Assembly (NCBI GenBank): GCA_023443705.1
Contig: JAEZTD010000131.1
Coordinates: 1 to 8,110, forward strand
From: Bacillota bacterium
GTDB lineage: Bacteria > Bacillota > Clostridia > Christensenellales > Aristaeellaceae
Direction: 5' to 3'
Length of the DNA: 8,110 nt
The notes under the pieces are model-generated. The model saw only the letters and a list, made by a program, of their open reading frames with translations, did no database searches and was not told where the DNA came from. Shown in pieces: positions 1-5,931 of this stretch. Each line of letters begins with the position of its first letter. Within the stretch, counting starts at the first letter, position 1. The translations under genes and the position numbers were made by a program.

Positions 1-471
1 CCTGCCGCCATCGCGGTGGCACAGACGCTGGCGGACAGAGGGCGAAAGGTGCGGCTTACGGTGGTGGGGCAGCCGATCGATCGGGCGGTGGTGGAAGCCG
101 CGCGGAAATCGGAGCTGGTCGAGCTCCTGCCGCCCCGGCCGATGGCGGAATTGATGCCGCTGTACCGTGCTGCGGACGTTTTTCTGCTGCCGTCCGGCCG
201 GGAGACCTTCGGCCTCGTGTACGCGGAGGCGCTCAGCCAGGGGCTCCCCGTGCTCTACACCCGGGGGCAGGGCTTTGACGGCCAGTTTCCGGACGGGGAA
301 GTGGGCTTCGCCATCGACCCGAACGACCCGAACGACACCGTGAGCGCCGTGGAGCGCATCCTAAAGGAGTATGCCAGTTTCAGCGCCGCGGCTGTCCAAG
401 GCAGCAAAAAATTTGACTGGAACGCGATCGCCCAGACCTATCAGACGCTGTACGGGGAGGTCACAAGGTGA
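1..471 (+). CDS. GT4-family glycosyltransferase, C-terminal part (5' end outside window)
   Basis: Open from the first base of the window to a TGA at 469-471, leaving 156 visible residues; the N-terminal sugar-acceptor domain lies upstream of the window. The visible part is the C-terminal nucleotide-sugar-binding Rossmann half of a GT-B enzyme. It shows a strand ending in VVGQP, the run MAELMPLYRAADVFLLPS, and the GT4 EX7E signature in RETFGLVYAEALSQGLPV, with the two glutamates encoded at 202-204 and 226-228. In this family these glutamates contact the donor sugar nucleotide. It presumably adds a sugar to a cell-surface polysaccharide precursor on the cytoplasmic side of the membrane, but donor and acceptor cannot be read from sequence. 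The stop overlaps the GTG start of the next glycosyltransferase (GTGA), so the two are likely co-translated. The family call is secure; the specific pathway is inference. Confidence 0.9.
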   Translation, partial: PAAIAVAQTLADRGRKVRLTVVGQPIDRAVVEAARKSELVELLPPRPMAELMPLYRAADVFLLPSGRETFGLVYAEALSQGLPVLYTRGQGFDGQFPDGEVGFAIDPNDPNDTVSAVERILKEYASFSAAAVQGSKKFDWNAIAQTYQTLYGEVTR

Positions 472-1616
472 AGCGGCTATTGGTGATTACAAAGGAATAC
501 CCGTCGCCGGGTGAGCCGATTTACCCCTTTGTAGAGCAGTTGGTGAACGCACTTGCAGATATATCCGTCCAAGTGACGGTGGTTTCACCGCTGAACCCGC
601 TTCGGCGGCTCCTCCGCGGCGGCAATGTGCCGCCCGCGCGGGAAGTGCGCAGGACGGATGCGGGCGGCGAGGTTCTCTTGCTCCGGCCCCGATACCTTTC
701 CTTCGGCGGGCGGCGAATGGGCCCGGTCAACCCGGCGATGTTGACGCTCTCCGCCTTTTCCGGGGCGGTAGCGCGGGCGATCCGAAGCCTTCCGGAAAAG
801 CCGGAGGCGCTGTACGGTCACTTTGTGTTTCCGTCGGGACTCACCGCCGCGACCCTCGGCAAGAGGATGGGCATCCCGGCTTTCCTTGCCTACGGCGAAT
901 CGACGGTGAAGCTGTTCTCCGGCGTGCCGAAGGCGGAGGTCGCCCGGCGGCTCAATAACCTCGCCGGCGTGGTGGCGGTTTCCGGAGAGAATGCCCGGGA
1001 GATCGTCGAGGATGGCTACTACCCGTTCCCCGAGCGCGTGCGGGTGTTTCCAAACGCCGTCGATCCGGAAAAGTTCCGCCCGATGGATCAGCGGGCGGCG
1101 CGGGATCGGCTGGGGCTGCCGCAGGATGAGTTCATCGCGGCGTTCGTGGGCGGATTCATCGAACGGAAGGGCGTCCGGGTGCTTACGCAGGCGCTGGACG
1201 CGGCGGGCGCTTCGTCCGTCTTCATCGGCCGGGGAGAGCTTCGCCCCACGGCGAAGGACATGCGCTTCTGCGGCGCGGTGGATCACGACAAAATTCCACT
1301 GTACCTCGCGGCCGCGGACGTGTTCGCGCTGCCGACGCTGAACGAGGGCTGCTGCAACGCCATCGTGGAAGCGCTGGCGATGGGGCTGCCGGTGGTGTCG
1401 TCCGACCGCCCCTTCAACGACGGGCTTTTAACGGAGGAGAATTCCCTCCGCGTCGATCCCACCGACCCTTCCGCCGTGGCGGCGGCCATCGCTGCCCTGA
1501 AAGAAAGCCCGGCGCTCCGGGCACGGCTGGCGGAGGGCGCGCGGAAGACCGGAGAAAACCTTCAAATCGCCATGCGGGCGAAAAACATCCTGAAATTCAT
1601 GGAGGACAGGCTGTGA
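468..1616 (+). CDS. GT4-family glycosyltransferase
   Basis: A complete 382-residue protein, a normal length for a GT-B fold glycosyltransferase. The N-terminal half begins with a beta strand (RLLVITKEYPSPGEPIYPF) typical of acceptor domains. The C-terminal half holds VFPNAVDPEKF, the strand AAFVGGFIERKGV that normally starts the donor domain, and the EX7E motif with Glu293 and Glu301 in NEGCCNAIVEALAMGLPVVS. The family transfers sugars from nucleotide-sugar donors onto lipid-linked glycans, teichuronic-acid-like polymers or capsule; which one is unknown here. The GTG start is chosen because a GGGGAGG Shine-Dalgarno lies 7 bases upstream, at the end of the preceding gene, and because it gives a clean 4-base GTGA overlap. 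A matching overlap links it to the downstream YdcF-like gene. There is no signal peptide, which agrees with a cytoplasmic or membrane-face enzyme. Confidence 0.92.
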   Translation: MKRLLVITKEYPSPGEPIYPFVEQLVNALADISVQVTVVSPLNPLRRLLRGGNVPPAREVRRTDAGGEVLLLRPRYLSFGGRRMGPVNPAMLTLSAFSGAVARAIRSLPEKPEALYGHFVFPSGLTAATLGKRMGIPAFLAYGESTVKLFSGVPKAEVARRLNNLAGVVAVSGENAREIVEDGYYPFPERVRVFPNAVDPEKFRPMDQRAARDRLGLPQDEFIAAFVGGFIERKGVRVLTQALDAAGASSVFIGRGELRPTAKDMRFCGAVDHDKIPLYLAAADVFALPTLNEGCCNAIVEALAMGLPVVSSDRPFNDGLLTEENSLRVDPTDPSAVAAAIAALKESPALRARLAEGARKTGENLQIAMRAKNILKFMEDRL

Positions 1617-2221
1617 ACCGACTGGTAAAGGGCGTGCTGGTGCTGGCGGCGGTGGGCGCGGTGGTGGAACTGGGGCTGATGGGCGTGGTGTTTCTCGCGG
1701 AGAAGACGCCCCGGCCCCTCGAAAAGCGGGACGCCATCATCGTCCTCGGCGCGCGCATCATGCCGGATGGCGAACTGTCTACGACGGTGCTGCACCGGGT
1801 ACAGACGGCGCTCAAGCTCTACAAGGACGGGTATGCGCCGCTCATCATTGCCTGCGGCGCGCAAGGGGCCGACGAGCCTGAAACCGAGGCCGGCGCGATG
1901 GCCCGGTGGCTGATCGAAAAGGGCGTGCCCGCATCCGACGTGGTGGTGGAGGACAAGTCCACCGACACCATCGAAAACCTGCAAAACGCGCGGGCGGAGA
2001 TGGTGGCGCGGGGGCTGAAAACCGCCATTGTCGTCACCAGCGACTATCATGTGACCAGGGCGCTCTGGCTGGCGAAGGATCAGGGACTCGATGCCATCGG
2101 CGCATCCGCGCCGGGCAACATCACCTTTGGGCAGCGTATCGCCGCGCGCTTTAACGAGAGTTTGAGCTGGGTCAACTACTTCACGGGAGGCTTTCTCAAG
2201 AGCTTCGTGTTTTGGAGATGA
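1613..2221 (+). CDS. YdcF/SanA/ElyC-like (DUF218) membrane-anchored protein
   Basis: A 202-residue protein with one hydrophobic N-terminal segment at about residues 7-29 (GVLVLAAVGAVVELGLMGVV), probably an uncleaved anchor, followed by a DUF218 domain. Family landmarks visible are AIIVLGARI (41-49), the helix LHRVQTALKLYKDGYAP (60-76), the strand IIACGAQG (78-85), the acidic helix start DEPETEAGAMARWL (87-100), EDKSTDTIENLQNA (113-126) and IVVTSDYHVTRA (139-150). E. coli SanA and ElyC of this superfamily affect envelope integrity; the biochemical activity of most members is unproven. The GTG start is preceded by GGAGG at 7 bases and overlaps the previous stop by GTGA. Position at the end of a glycosyltransferase run suggests a role in envelope or surface polymer metabolism, which is inference from context. 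The domain call is firm; the function is not. Confidence 0.88.
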   Translation: MNRLVKGVLVLAAVGAVVELGLMGVVFLAEKTPRPLEKRDAIIVLGARIMPDGELSTTVLHRVQTALKLYKDGYAPLIIACGAQGADEPETEAGAMARWLIEKGVPASDVVVEDKSTDTIENLQNARAEMVARGLKTAIVVTSDYHVTRALWLAKDQGLDAIGASAPGNITFGQRIAARFNESLSWVNYFTGGFLKSFVFWR

Positions 2222-2260
2222 GCGTCGCCGGGTGCCGATCAGCGGATTTCCGGGCGGTTC

Positions 2261-2313
2261 ACAAACAAAAGAGGGATAGCGCCGCCAGTTATAAATACTG
2301 GTGGCGCTATCCC
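2261..2313 (-). terminator. Long hairpin with U-rich tail on the minus strand (possible bidirectional terminator)
   Basis: Arms 2273-2289 and 2297-2313 form a 17-bp stem with a single G-T (wobble) pair and a 7-base loop (TATAAAT on the + strand). Read on the minus strand the hairpin is followed directly by TCTTTTGTTTGT, a U-rich tail; read on the plus strand the tail is ATTCCTGG, without a U run. It therefore looks best as an intrinsic terminator for leftward transcription, although it lies 312 bases past the GNAT stop. It may also slow plus-strand polymerase leaving the YdcF-like gene 51 bases earlier. Confidence 0.65.
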
Positions 2314-2555
2314 ATTCCTGGCGCACGTGCCGCCGGGAACAATTGAAATCCATGGGGACTTATACCAATCCGAAACATAAATTCTTCGTGGGACCGGAAC
2401 TTTTCGCCGAGAACTGTGTCGCCTTCCGCGCAAAATAGCGCTGCATTTCACGCCGAAGGCGTATCCCGAAGGGTTTCCTCGCTCCGGCTCCTTGTTCTCA
2501 ATCGAAAACCTCTCGGCCCTTTGGAATAATTAATATTCCTACTTGGTATTATTTG

Positions 2556-2583
2556 TACCGCCGAAGCTTAGCGGGCGGCGGTA
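2556..2583. repeat. Inverted repeat, 8-bp GC-rich arms
   Basis: TACCGCCG (2556-2563) and CGGCGGTA (2576-2583) are perfect inverted repeats around a 12-base loop. The hairpin lies 41 bases past the GNAT stop on the minus strand. Neither side has a proper U run (minus-strand tail ACAAATAATACC), so it may be a 3'-end stabilising structure or a weak, factor-assisted terminator rather than a classic intrinsic terminator. Confidence 0.45.
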
Positions 2584-2624
2584 TCCCGTTCCCGATCGAT
2601 CATGAAGAGAAGCGGAGGGCCCTT

Positions 2625-3119
2625 TCAGGAAGTCATCCGTTCAAAGGCGATGAAGTCGTCTCCGAAAAAACGCACCTGCCGCAGTTCCCGGTAGCCGAGT
2701 TTCCGGTACAATCGCAGCGCGGCGGGGTTGTGGACGGAGGCCAGGTGGCGCGTGGCGGCAAAGCCCAGTCGCGCCGCTTCGCGGGTGACGCAGGCCATTA
2801 CCTCGGCGCCAATGCCCCGCCCCTGCAGCGCGGGATCGACGCACAGCCGCGCCAGCACGCAGTTGCACACGTCCGTCCAGCCGGCGTCCAGGCCGTTTCC
2901 AAAGTCCTCTTCCAGCATGGAGATGACTGCCAGAATCCGGCCTTCCTCCCGCAGCGCCCAAAGCTCGCCGTGGGCAATGTCTTCGTCGATCAATTCGCGG
3001 GTGGGGTAGGTATTGTCCCAATCGGTGGTGCCATTTTCGCGCCCGGTGCGCTTGGCAGCCTCGAACATCGCCTCGATCGCGGCTGCTTCGTCGGGGCGCG
3101 CGCGTTCAAAGGTGCGCAT
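2625..3119 (-). CDS. GNAT-family N-acetyltransferase
   Basis: A 164-residue single-domain GNAT protein. Motif A, which binds the pyrophosphate of acetyl-CoA, is seen at residues 92-104 (LCVDPALQGRGIG, with the Q-G-R-G-I-G loop at 99-104). Motif B is at 131-143 (NPAALRLYRKLGY). It should transfer an acetyl group from acetyl-CoA to an amine; the substrate cannot be predicted. The ATG at 3117-3119 is chosen over an upstream in-frame ATG (3228-3230) because a GGAGGG Shine-Dalgarno precedes it and the longer version would translate through the LCP terminator hairpin and overlap the LCP coding end. It starts 73 bases past the LCP stop on the same strand. No convincing own promoter was seen, so it may depend on read-through or on a promoter within the LCP gene. 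The family call is firm, the role open. Confidence 0.9.
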   Translation of the reverse strand: MRTFERARPDEAAAIEAMFEAAKRTGRENGTTDWDNTYPTRELIDEDIAHGELWALREEGRILAVISMLEEDFGNGLDAGWTDVCNCVLARLCVDPALQGRGIGAEVMACVTREAARLGFAATRHLASVHNPAALRLYRKLGYRELRQVRFFGDDFIAFERMTS

Positions 3120-3137
3120 GCCATCCCTCCAGACAAA

Positions 3138-3172
3138 ACTTACAAAACCAGCCGGCCCCTGTTCGGGCCGGC
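3138..3172 (-). terminator. Intrinsic terminator of the LCP gene
   Basis: GCCGGCCC (3151-3158) and GGGCCGGC (3165-3172) form a perfect 8-bp GC stem with a 6-base loop. On the minus strand the stem is followed by TGGTTTTGTAAGTTTT, a U-rich tail. It begins 20 bases after the LCP stop codon and lies just upstream of the GNAT ribosome binding site, so it should separate or attenuate expression of the GNAT gene relative to the LCP gene. Confidence 0.85.
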
Positions 3173-3192
3173 CGGAAAAGACCGGGAAATGT

Positions 3193-4377
3193 TTATTCCT
3201 CGTAGATGAACTTATAGAGGCGGGCGGCATTGGTCTGGAAGTCCACGTCGTACAACGCGGCGCCGTTGGCCTTTCGGGTCTCGCTCTTGTAGGAATTGGT
3301 GATGGGCATGAGGCCGGTGGTGATCTTGCCGATTCCGCTCTTCAAGACCGTGGTGGCCAGGCCAACGGCGCTGAACATCTCGACATTGGTGTCCACATAG
3401 CCCCACATGGAGGTGGCCAGCTGCATCAACTGCTTAACCGAGACAGAATTGCGGAATTTCTTGATCGCGGCGTCAATGACCAGGCGCTGCCGCTCGGTGC
3501 GCTGATAATCGCTGTCGATGTGGCGGATGCGGGCGTAGGCCAGAGCGTGCAGGCCGTTCAGCTCGGTGTCGTCGCCATAGGTCTTTAGGTCGTACTCGCC
3601 AGCCTGCCATTTTTCCTTGTCGAGTCCCAGCAAGCGACCCTGCTCCGCCAAGCTGCCGTTGATCTGCTCCATTTCCTTCTTCGTGATGTCCAGCCGTACG
3701 CCGCCCAGGATGTCCACGATCTCCTTGAAGCTGCCAAAGTTGACCAGCACGTACTCTGTGATGTTCAGCTTGAAGCACTCGTTGATCACCTTCATGGTCA
3801 ACGTCGGCCCGCCATAGTAGCTGGCGGAGTTGATCTTCCGATCCCCATGGCCGGGGATGGGCACGATGGTATCACGCATGATGCTGATGAGCTTGATGCG
3901 CCCGTCGTTTGTGTTGATGGACGCGATGATGATGGTGTCGGTTCGGGCCACCTTTTTGATGTTGCGGGTATCGGAGCCCAGAAGCAGGATGTTGTGCCAT
4001 TCGCTGGGCAAGCCCTCCGTGACCGAAAGGTCGTTCACCTGAACCTTCTGATCGCCCTCGAGAGGAGCGAGGTCCGGATTGGCTTCGAGGAGGGCATCGA
4101 TGCTCTCCGTACCGGCCTCGCCGGTGGCTTCCCCTCCATCGGAGGGGGCTTGACTGGCGTCGGCGGAGCCCGCCGGGTCGACCGTAGCCTCCGCAACGGG
4201 GGCGGGCGTCGGCACGATCTGGGGTTGGTTCACCACGCGGGAACCGCTACGGTTGGAAAGCACGACGCTGAACATGACCACCAGAACCACGAGAACCGTC
4301 AGAAACGCGTAAAACCTGCCGGTGATCCGCTTTTTCGGCCTGTGGCGGTTGTAGGAATTGTAGCCCCTGTTGTTCAC
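3193..4377 (-). CDS. LytR-CpsA-Psr (LCP) family cell-wall polymer transferase
   Basis: A 394-residue protein with a short basic cytoplasmic N-terminus (YNRHRPKKR), one transmembrane segment at about residues 22-41 (FYAFLTVLVVLVVMFSVVLS), a Pro/Ala/Ser/acidic linker of roughly 80 residues, and an LCP domain at about 128-310. Known LCP landmarks are present: LLLGSDTR with Asp136, RTDTIIIASIN with Arg145 and Asp147, SIMRDTIVPIP with Arg168, and the arginine-rich ALAYARIRHIDSDYQRTERQ near 278-297. Characterised members transfer wall teichoic acid, capsule or other glycopolymers from undecaprenyl carriers to peptidoglycan outside the membrane. The GTG start at 4375-4377 is chosen because GAGGAG lies 8 bases upstream; the ATG at 4443 would add 22 basic residues with no Shine-Dalgarno. 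A promoter, leader and terminator make it a single-gene unit. The nearby glycosyltransferases may build its substrate, which is inference. Confidence 0.93.
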   Translation of the reverse strand: MNNRGYNSYNRHRPKKRITGRFYAFLTVLVVLVVMFSVVLSNRSGSRVVNQPQIVPTPAPVAEATVDPAGSADASQAPSDGGEATGEAGTESIDALLEANPDLAPLEGDQKVQVNDLSVTEGLPSEWHNILLLGSDTRNIKKVARTDTIIIASINTNDGRIKLISIMRDTIVPIPGHGDRKINSASYYGGPTLTMKVINECFKLNITEYVLVNFGSFKEIVDILGGVRLDITKKEMEQINGSLAEQGRLLGLDKEKWQAGEYDLKTYGDDTELNGLHALAYARIRHIDSDYQRTERQRLVIDAAIKKFRNSVSVKQLMQLATSMWGYVDTNVEMFSAVGLATTVLKSGIGKITTGLMPITNSYKSETRKANGAALYDVDFQTNAARLYKFIYEE

Positions 4378-4404
4378 GGAAACAGCTCCTCGACTCAGGT
4401 TGCG

Positions 4405-4416
4405 CGGGCATGCCCG
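4405..4416. repeat. Perfect 12-bp palindrome in the LCP leader
   Basis: CGGGCATGCCCG is self-complementary and sits between the proposed LCP promoter and its GTG start, about 27 bases upstream of the start. With the flanking GCG/CGC (one extra C bulged) it can fold as a leader hairpin with a CATG loop. It could equally be a protein-binding site. The Shine-Dalgarno lies outside the hairpin. Confidence 0.45.
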
Positions 4417-4463
4417 GCGCGTCCGAATCCGGCGTGGATACACATCGCGCGCCAGTATACATG

Positions 4464-4492
4464 ATTATATCGTATGAGCGTATAAAATGCAA
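4464..4492 (-). promoter_or_regulatory. Probable sigma-A promoter of the LCP gene
   Basis: On the minus strand TTGCAT (4487-4492) and a perfect TATAAT (4464-4469) are separated by exactly 17 bases. The -35 matches only the TTG of the consensus, the -10 fully. It would give a leader of about 80 bases before the GTG at 4377. The spacer contains ATACG twice, 3 bases apart, which might be a regulator site. This is the only good -10 in an otherwise GC-rich gap. Confidence 0.7.
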
Positions 4493-4634
4493 ATCAGAAT
4501 CGGTAAAAAAAATATGGCGATGCGCGCGAACTCAAAGCGCATATTGCCGGGCGGTTAAGGACCGTTGCCCTCGCCTCGCTCAAGCGGAGAGGAGCCGCCC
4601 CGGGGCAAACGATTGCGAAAACCCAGGGAGGCTT

Positions 4635-4667
4635 GGAGAGTCGAAACTCTCCCCAAAATTATTTTTA
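4635..4667 (+). terminator. Perfect hairpin followed by T-rich tract on the plus strand
   Basis: GGAGAGT (4635-4641) and ACTCTCC (4646-4652) form a 7-bp stem closed by a CGAA tetraloop, followed on the plus strand by CCAAAATTATTTTTACC. That arrangement is terminator-like for rightward transcription, but no plus-strand gene is nearby to need it. It may instead be part of an intergenic repeat or a structured RNA element. Confidence 0.4.
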
Positions 4668-4680
4668 CCGGCTTTGCGGG

Positions 4681-4733
4681 TGAAAAATGGATTCCCCCAA
4701 GGGCGCGCTTGCCCGCCCGACGGGAAATCCATT
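4681..4733 (-). terminator. Probable intrinsic terminator downstream of mnmA
   Basis: Outer arms 4686-4696 and 4722-4733 pair (AATGGATT-CCC with GGG-A-AATCCATT, one bulged A). The enclosed bases hold an inner stem GGGCG (4701-4705) with CGCCC (4714-4718). On the minus strand the outer stem runs into TTTTTCA, so it ends with a short U run. It lies about 115 bases after the mnmA stop, with no gene between, and is the best candidate for the end of the leftward operon. Confidence 0.55.
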
Positions 4734-4847
4734 CTTTAAGCTCGGATTTTGCCCGGAATTTCCGCGGAAAACTCAGAAATCCGCTTCCGTTCCCATGCAA
4801 TTGCTGACGACGATATCGTAAGCGATTGCCCCGGCCGCCTGTCCGTG

Positions 4848-5909
4848 CTACACCACAATACCGCCGCCCAGGCATTCGTCTCCCCGGTAGAAGACCGTGG
4901 ACTGGCCGGGGGTCACGGCGCGCTGGGGACGGTCGAACCGGACGAGGATGTTATCCCCCTCAATCAGGATGCTCGCATCCTCCAGTGCCTGGCGGTGGCG
5001 AAGGCGTGCCTTTACCGGGAGCCATATGCCGCTTTCTGCCGGCGGTTCTCCGGCAATCCAGGTGGCCTCCTCCAGCCGGCATTCGGAGGAAAACAGCAGC
5101 GGCGAATCCGCCCGCTGGTCGACCCAGAGTACGTTGTTTTGGAGGTCCTTGTCCACCACGTACCAGCGCCCGCCGTCTCCGCCCACGCCCAGGCCGCGGC
5201 GCTGGCCGGGGGTGTAGTACATCAGCCCCTCGTGCCGGCCGACGGTTCTTCCGTCCACGGCGCGAATCTCGCCGGGCTGTGCGGGCAGATAATTCTTGAG
5301 AAACTGGCGGAAGTTGCGCTCGCCGATGAAGCAGACGCCGGTGGAGTCCTTCTTGCCGGAGGTTGCAAGCCCTGCTTGGGCTGCTACGGCGCGGATCTCC
5401 GCCTTGGTCATGCCGCCCACCGGGAACAGCGCCATTTTGAGCTGCGCCTGGTCGAGCATGTATAGAAAATAGGTCTGATCCTTGTTTGGGTCACGGCTCA
5501 TGAGAAGCCGTGCGCGCCCGCTCACTTCGTCAGTCCGCGCGAAGTGTCCGGTGGCCAGTTTTTCTGCGCCCAATTGCACGGCCAGATCCCTGAGCGCGCT
5601 GAACTTGATCTCGCGGTTGCACAGTACGTCCGGATTGGGCGTGCGGCCGCGGCGGTATTCCGAAAGGAACCGCTGAAAAACCCTGTCCATGTATTCCTTT
5701 TGAAAATTGACGGCGTAGTAGGGGATGCCGATTTTGTCGCACACGCTCCGGACGTCGGCCCAGTCGCTCTCCGCGGTGCAGACGCCGGAATCGTCCTCCT
5801 CGGCCCAATTGTTCATAAATACGCCGATCACGTCGTGGCCCTCGCGCTTCAGAAGAAGCGCGGCGACCGATGAATCTACGCCCCCCGACATGCCTACGAC
5901 AACCCGCAT
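4848..5909 (-). CDS. mnmA: tRNA-specific 2-thiouridylase MnmA
   Basis: A 353-residue protein, the usual length for MnmA. It installs the 2-thio group on U34 of tRNA-Lys, tRNA-Glu and tRNA-Gln in the cytoplasm, using ATP to adenylate the uridine and persulfide sulfur that originates from a cysteine desulfurase. The ATP-binding PP-loop is seen at residues 6-14 (GMSGGVDSS). The two catalytic cysteines are Cys97 (NPDVLCNREIKF) and Cys193 (STGVCFIGER), matching the conserved pair of the family. KDQTYFLYML (143-152) and MYYTPGQRRGLGVGG (230-244) are further MnmA signatures. The ATG at 5907-5909 is preferred over the upstream ATG at 5966 because it starts directly before the conserved RVVVGMSGG strand and has GGAGGG just upstream, although the spacing is tight. 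It begins 22 bases after the flavodoxin-like gene and is probably co-transcribed with it. Confidence 0.96.
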   Translation of the reverse strand: MRVVVGMSGGVDSSVAALLLKREGHDVIGVFMNNWAEEDDSGVCTAESDWADVRSVCDKIGIPYYAVNFQKEYMDRVFQRFLSEYRRGRTPNPDVLCNREIKFSALRDLAVQLGAEKLATGHFARTDEVSGRARLLMSRDPNKDQTYFLYMLDQAQLKMALFPVGGMTKAEIRAVAAQAGLATSGKKDSTGVCFIGERNFRQFLKNYLPAQPGEIRAVDGRTVGRHEGLMYYTPGQRRGLGVGGDGGRWYVVDKDLQNNVLWVDQRADSPLLFSSECRLEEATWIAGEPPAESGIWLPVKARLRHRQALEDASILIEGDNILVRFDRPQRAVTPGQSTVFYRGDECLGGGIVV

Positions 5910-5931
5910 ATGCCCTCCGAAAACGCGGCGG

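Larger units (their letters stand above)
2222..2624. other. Gene-free region between convergent genes, rich in small stem-loops
   Basis: About 400 bases between the stop of the YdcF-like gene and the stop of the GNAT gene on the opposite strand. No reading frame here has both a Shine-Dalgarno and a recognisable protein; the 70-codon minus-strand frame at 2239-2451 has no family features. The content is a long hairpin at 2273-2313, two adjacent mini-hairpins with GAA loops (ACGCC-GAA-GGCGT at 2450-2462 and CCC-GAA-GGG at 2465-2473), an AT-rich stretch at 2521-2555 containing GGAATA-ATTAA-TATTCC, and a GC hairpin at 2556-2583. Transcript termination from both sides is the obvious role; some of it may be a dispersed intergenic repeat. 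Confidence 0.6.
4493..4847. other. Gene-free region between the LCP promoter and mnmA end, with structured repeat-like block
   Basis: About 355 bases with no convincing gene. From left: an A-rich patch (4505-4513), a GC-rich purine/pyrimidine stretch (4565-4605) reading CCTCGCCTCGC then GGAGAGGAGCC, a perfect 18-base hairpin (4635-4652), and a long nested hairpin (4686-4733). A minus-strand frame of 106 codons spans 4555-4875, but it overlaps the mnmA end, runs through both hairpins and has no protein family features, so I do not call it a gene. The layout resembles a dispersed intergenic repeat; only genome-wide comparison would show that. Confidence 0.5.

Noticed and set aside
585..1286. 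A 233-codon open frame antisense to the second glycosyltransferase
   Set aside because: It lies wholly opposite a well-supported gene, is rich in Arg, His and Pro as expected of a shadow frame in GC-rich DNA, and has no family motif.
2239..2451. A 70-codon minus-strand frame in the gap after the YdcF-like gene
   Set aside because: There is no Shine-Dalgarno upstream, it runs through the long hairpin at 2273-2313, and the product looks like no known family.
2394..2510. Possible shared repeat between this stretch and 4569-4794 (both have CCGGAA...CTTCCG or TTCCG and a CCTCGC... patch)
   Set aside because: The shared words are short, in a different order and easily expected by chance at this GC content; I could not align the regions convincingly by eye.
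2553..3209. A 218-codon plus-strand frame opposite the GNAT gene
   Set aside because: The GNAT motifs on the minus strand are clear, and this frame runs through the intergenic hairpin and LCP terminator.
4555..4875. A 106-codon minus-strand frame just past mnmA
   Set aside because: It overlaps the mnmA end in another frame, crosses two hairpins, lacks a good ribosome site and has no recognisable protein features; better explained as structured non-coding DNA.
4749..5465. A 238-codon plus-strand frame opposite the mnmA C-terminal half
   Set aside because: The opposite strand encodes mnmA with both catalytic cysteines; this frame has no Shine-Dalgarno or recognisable domain.
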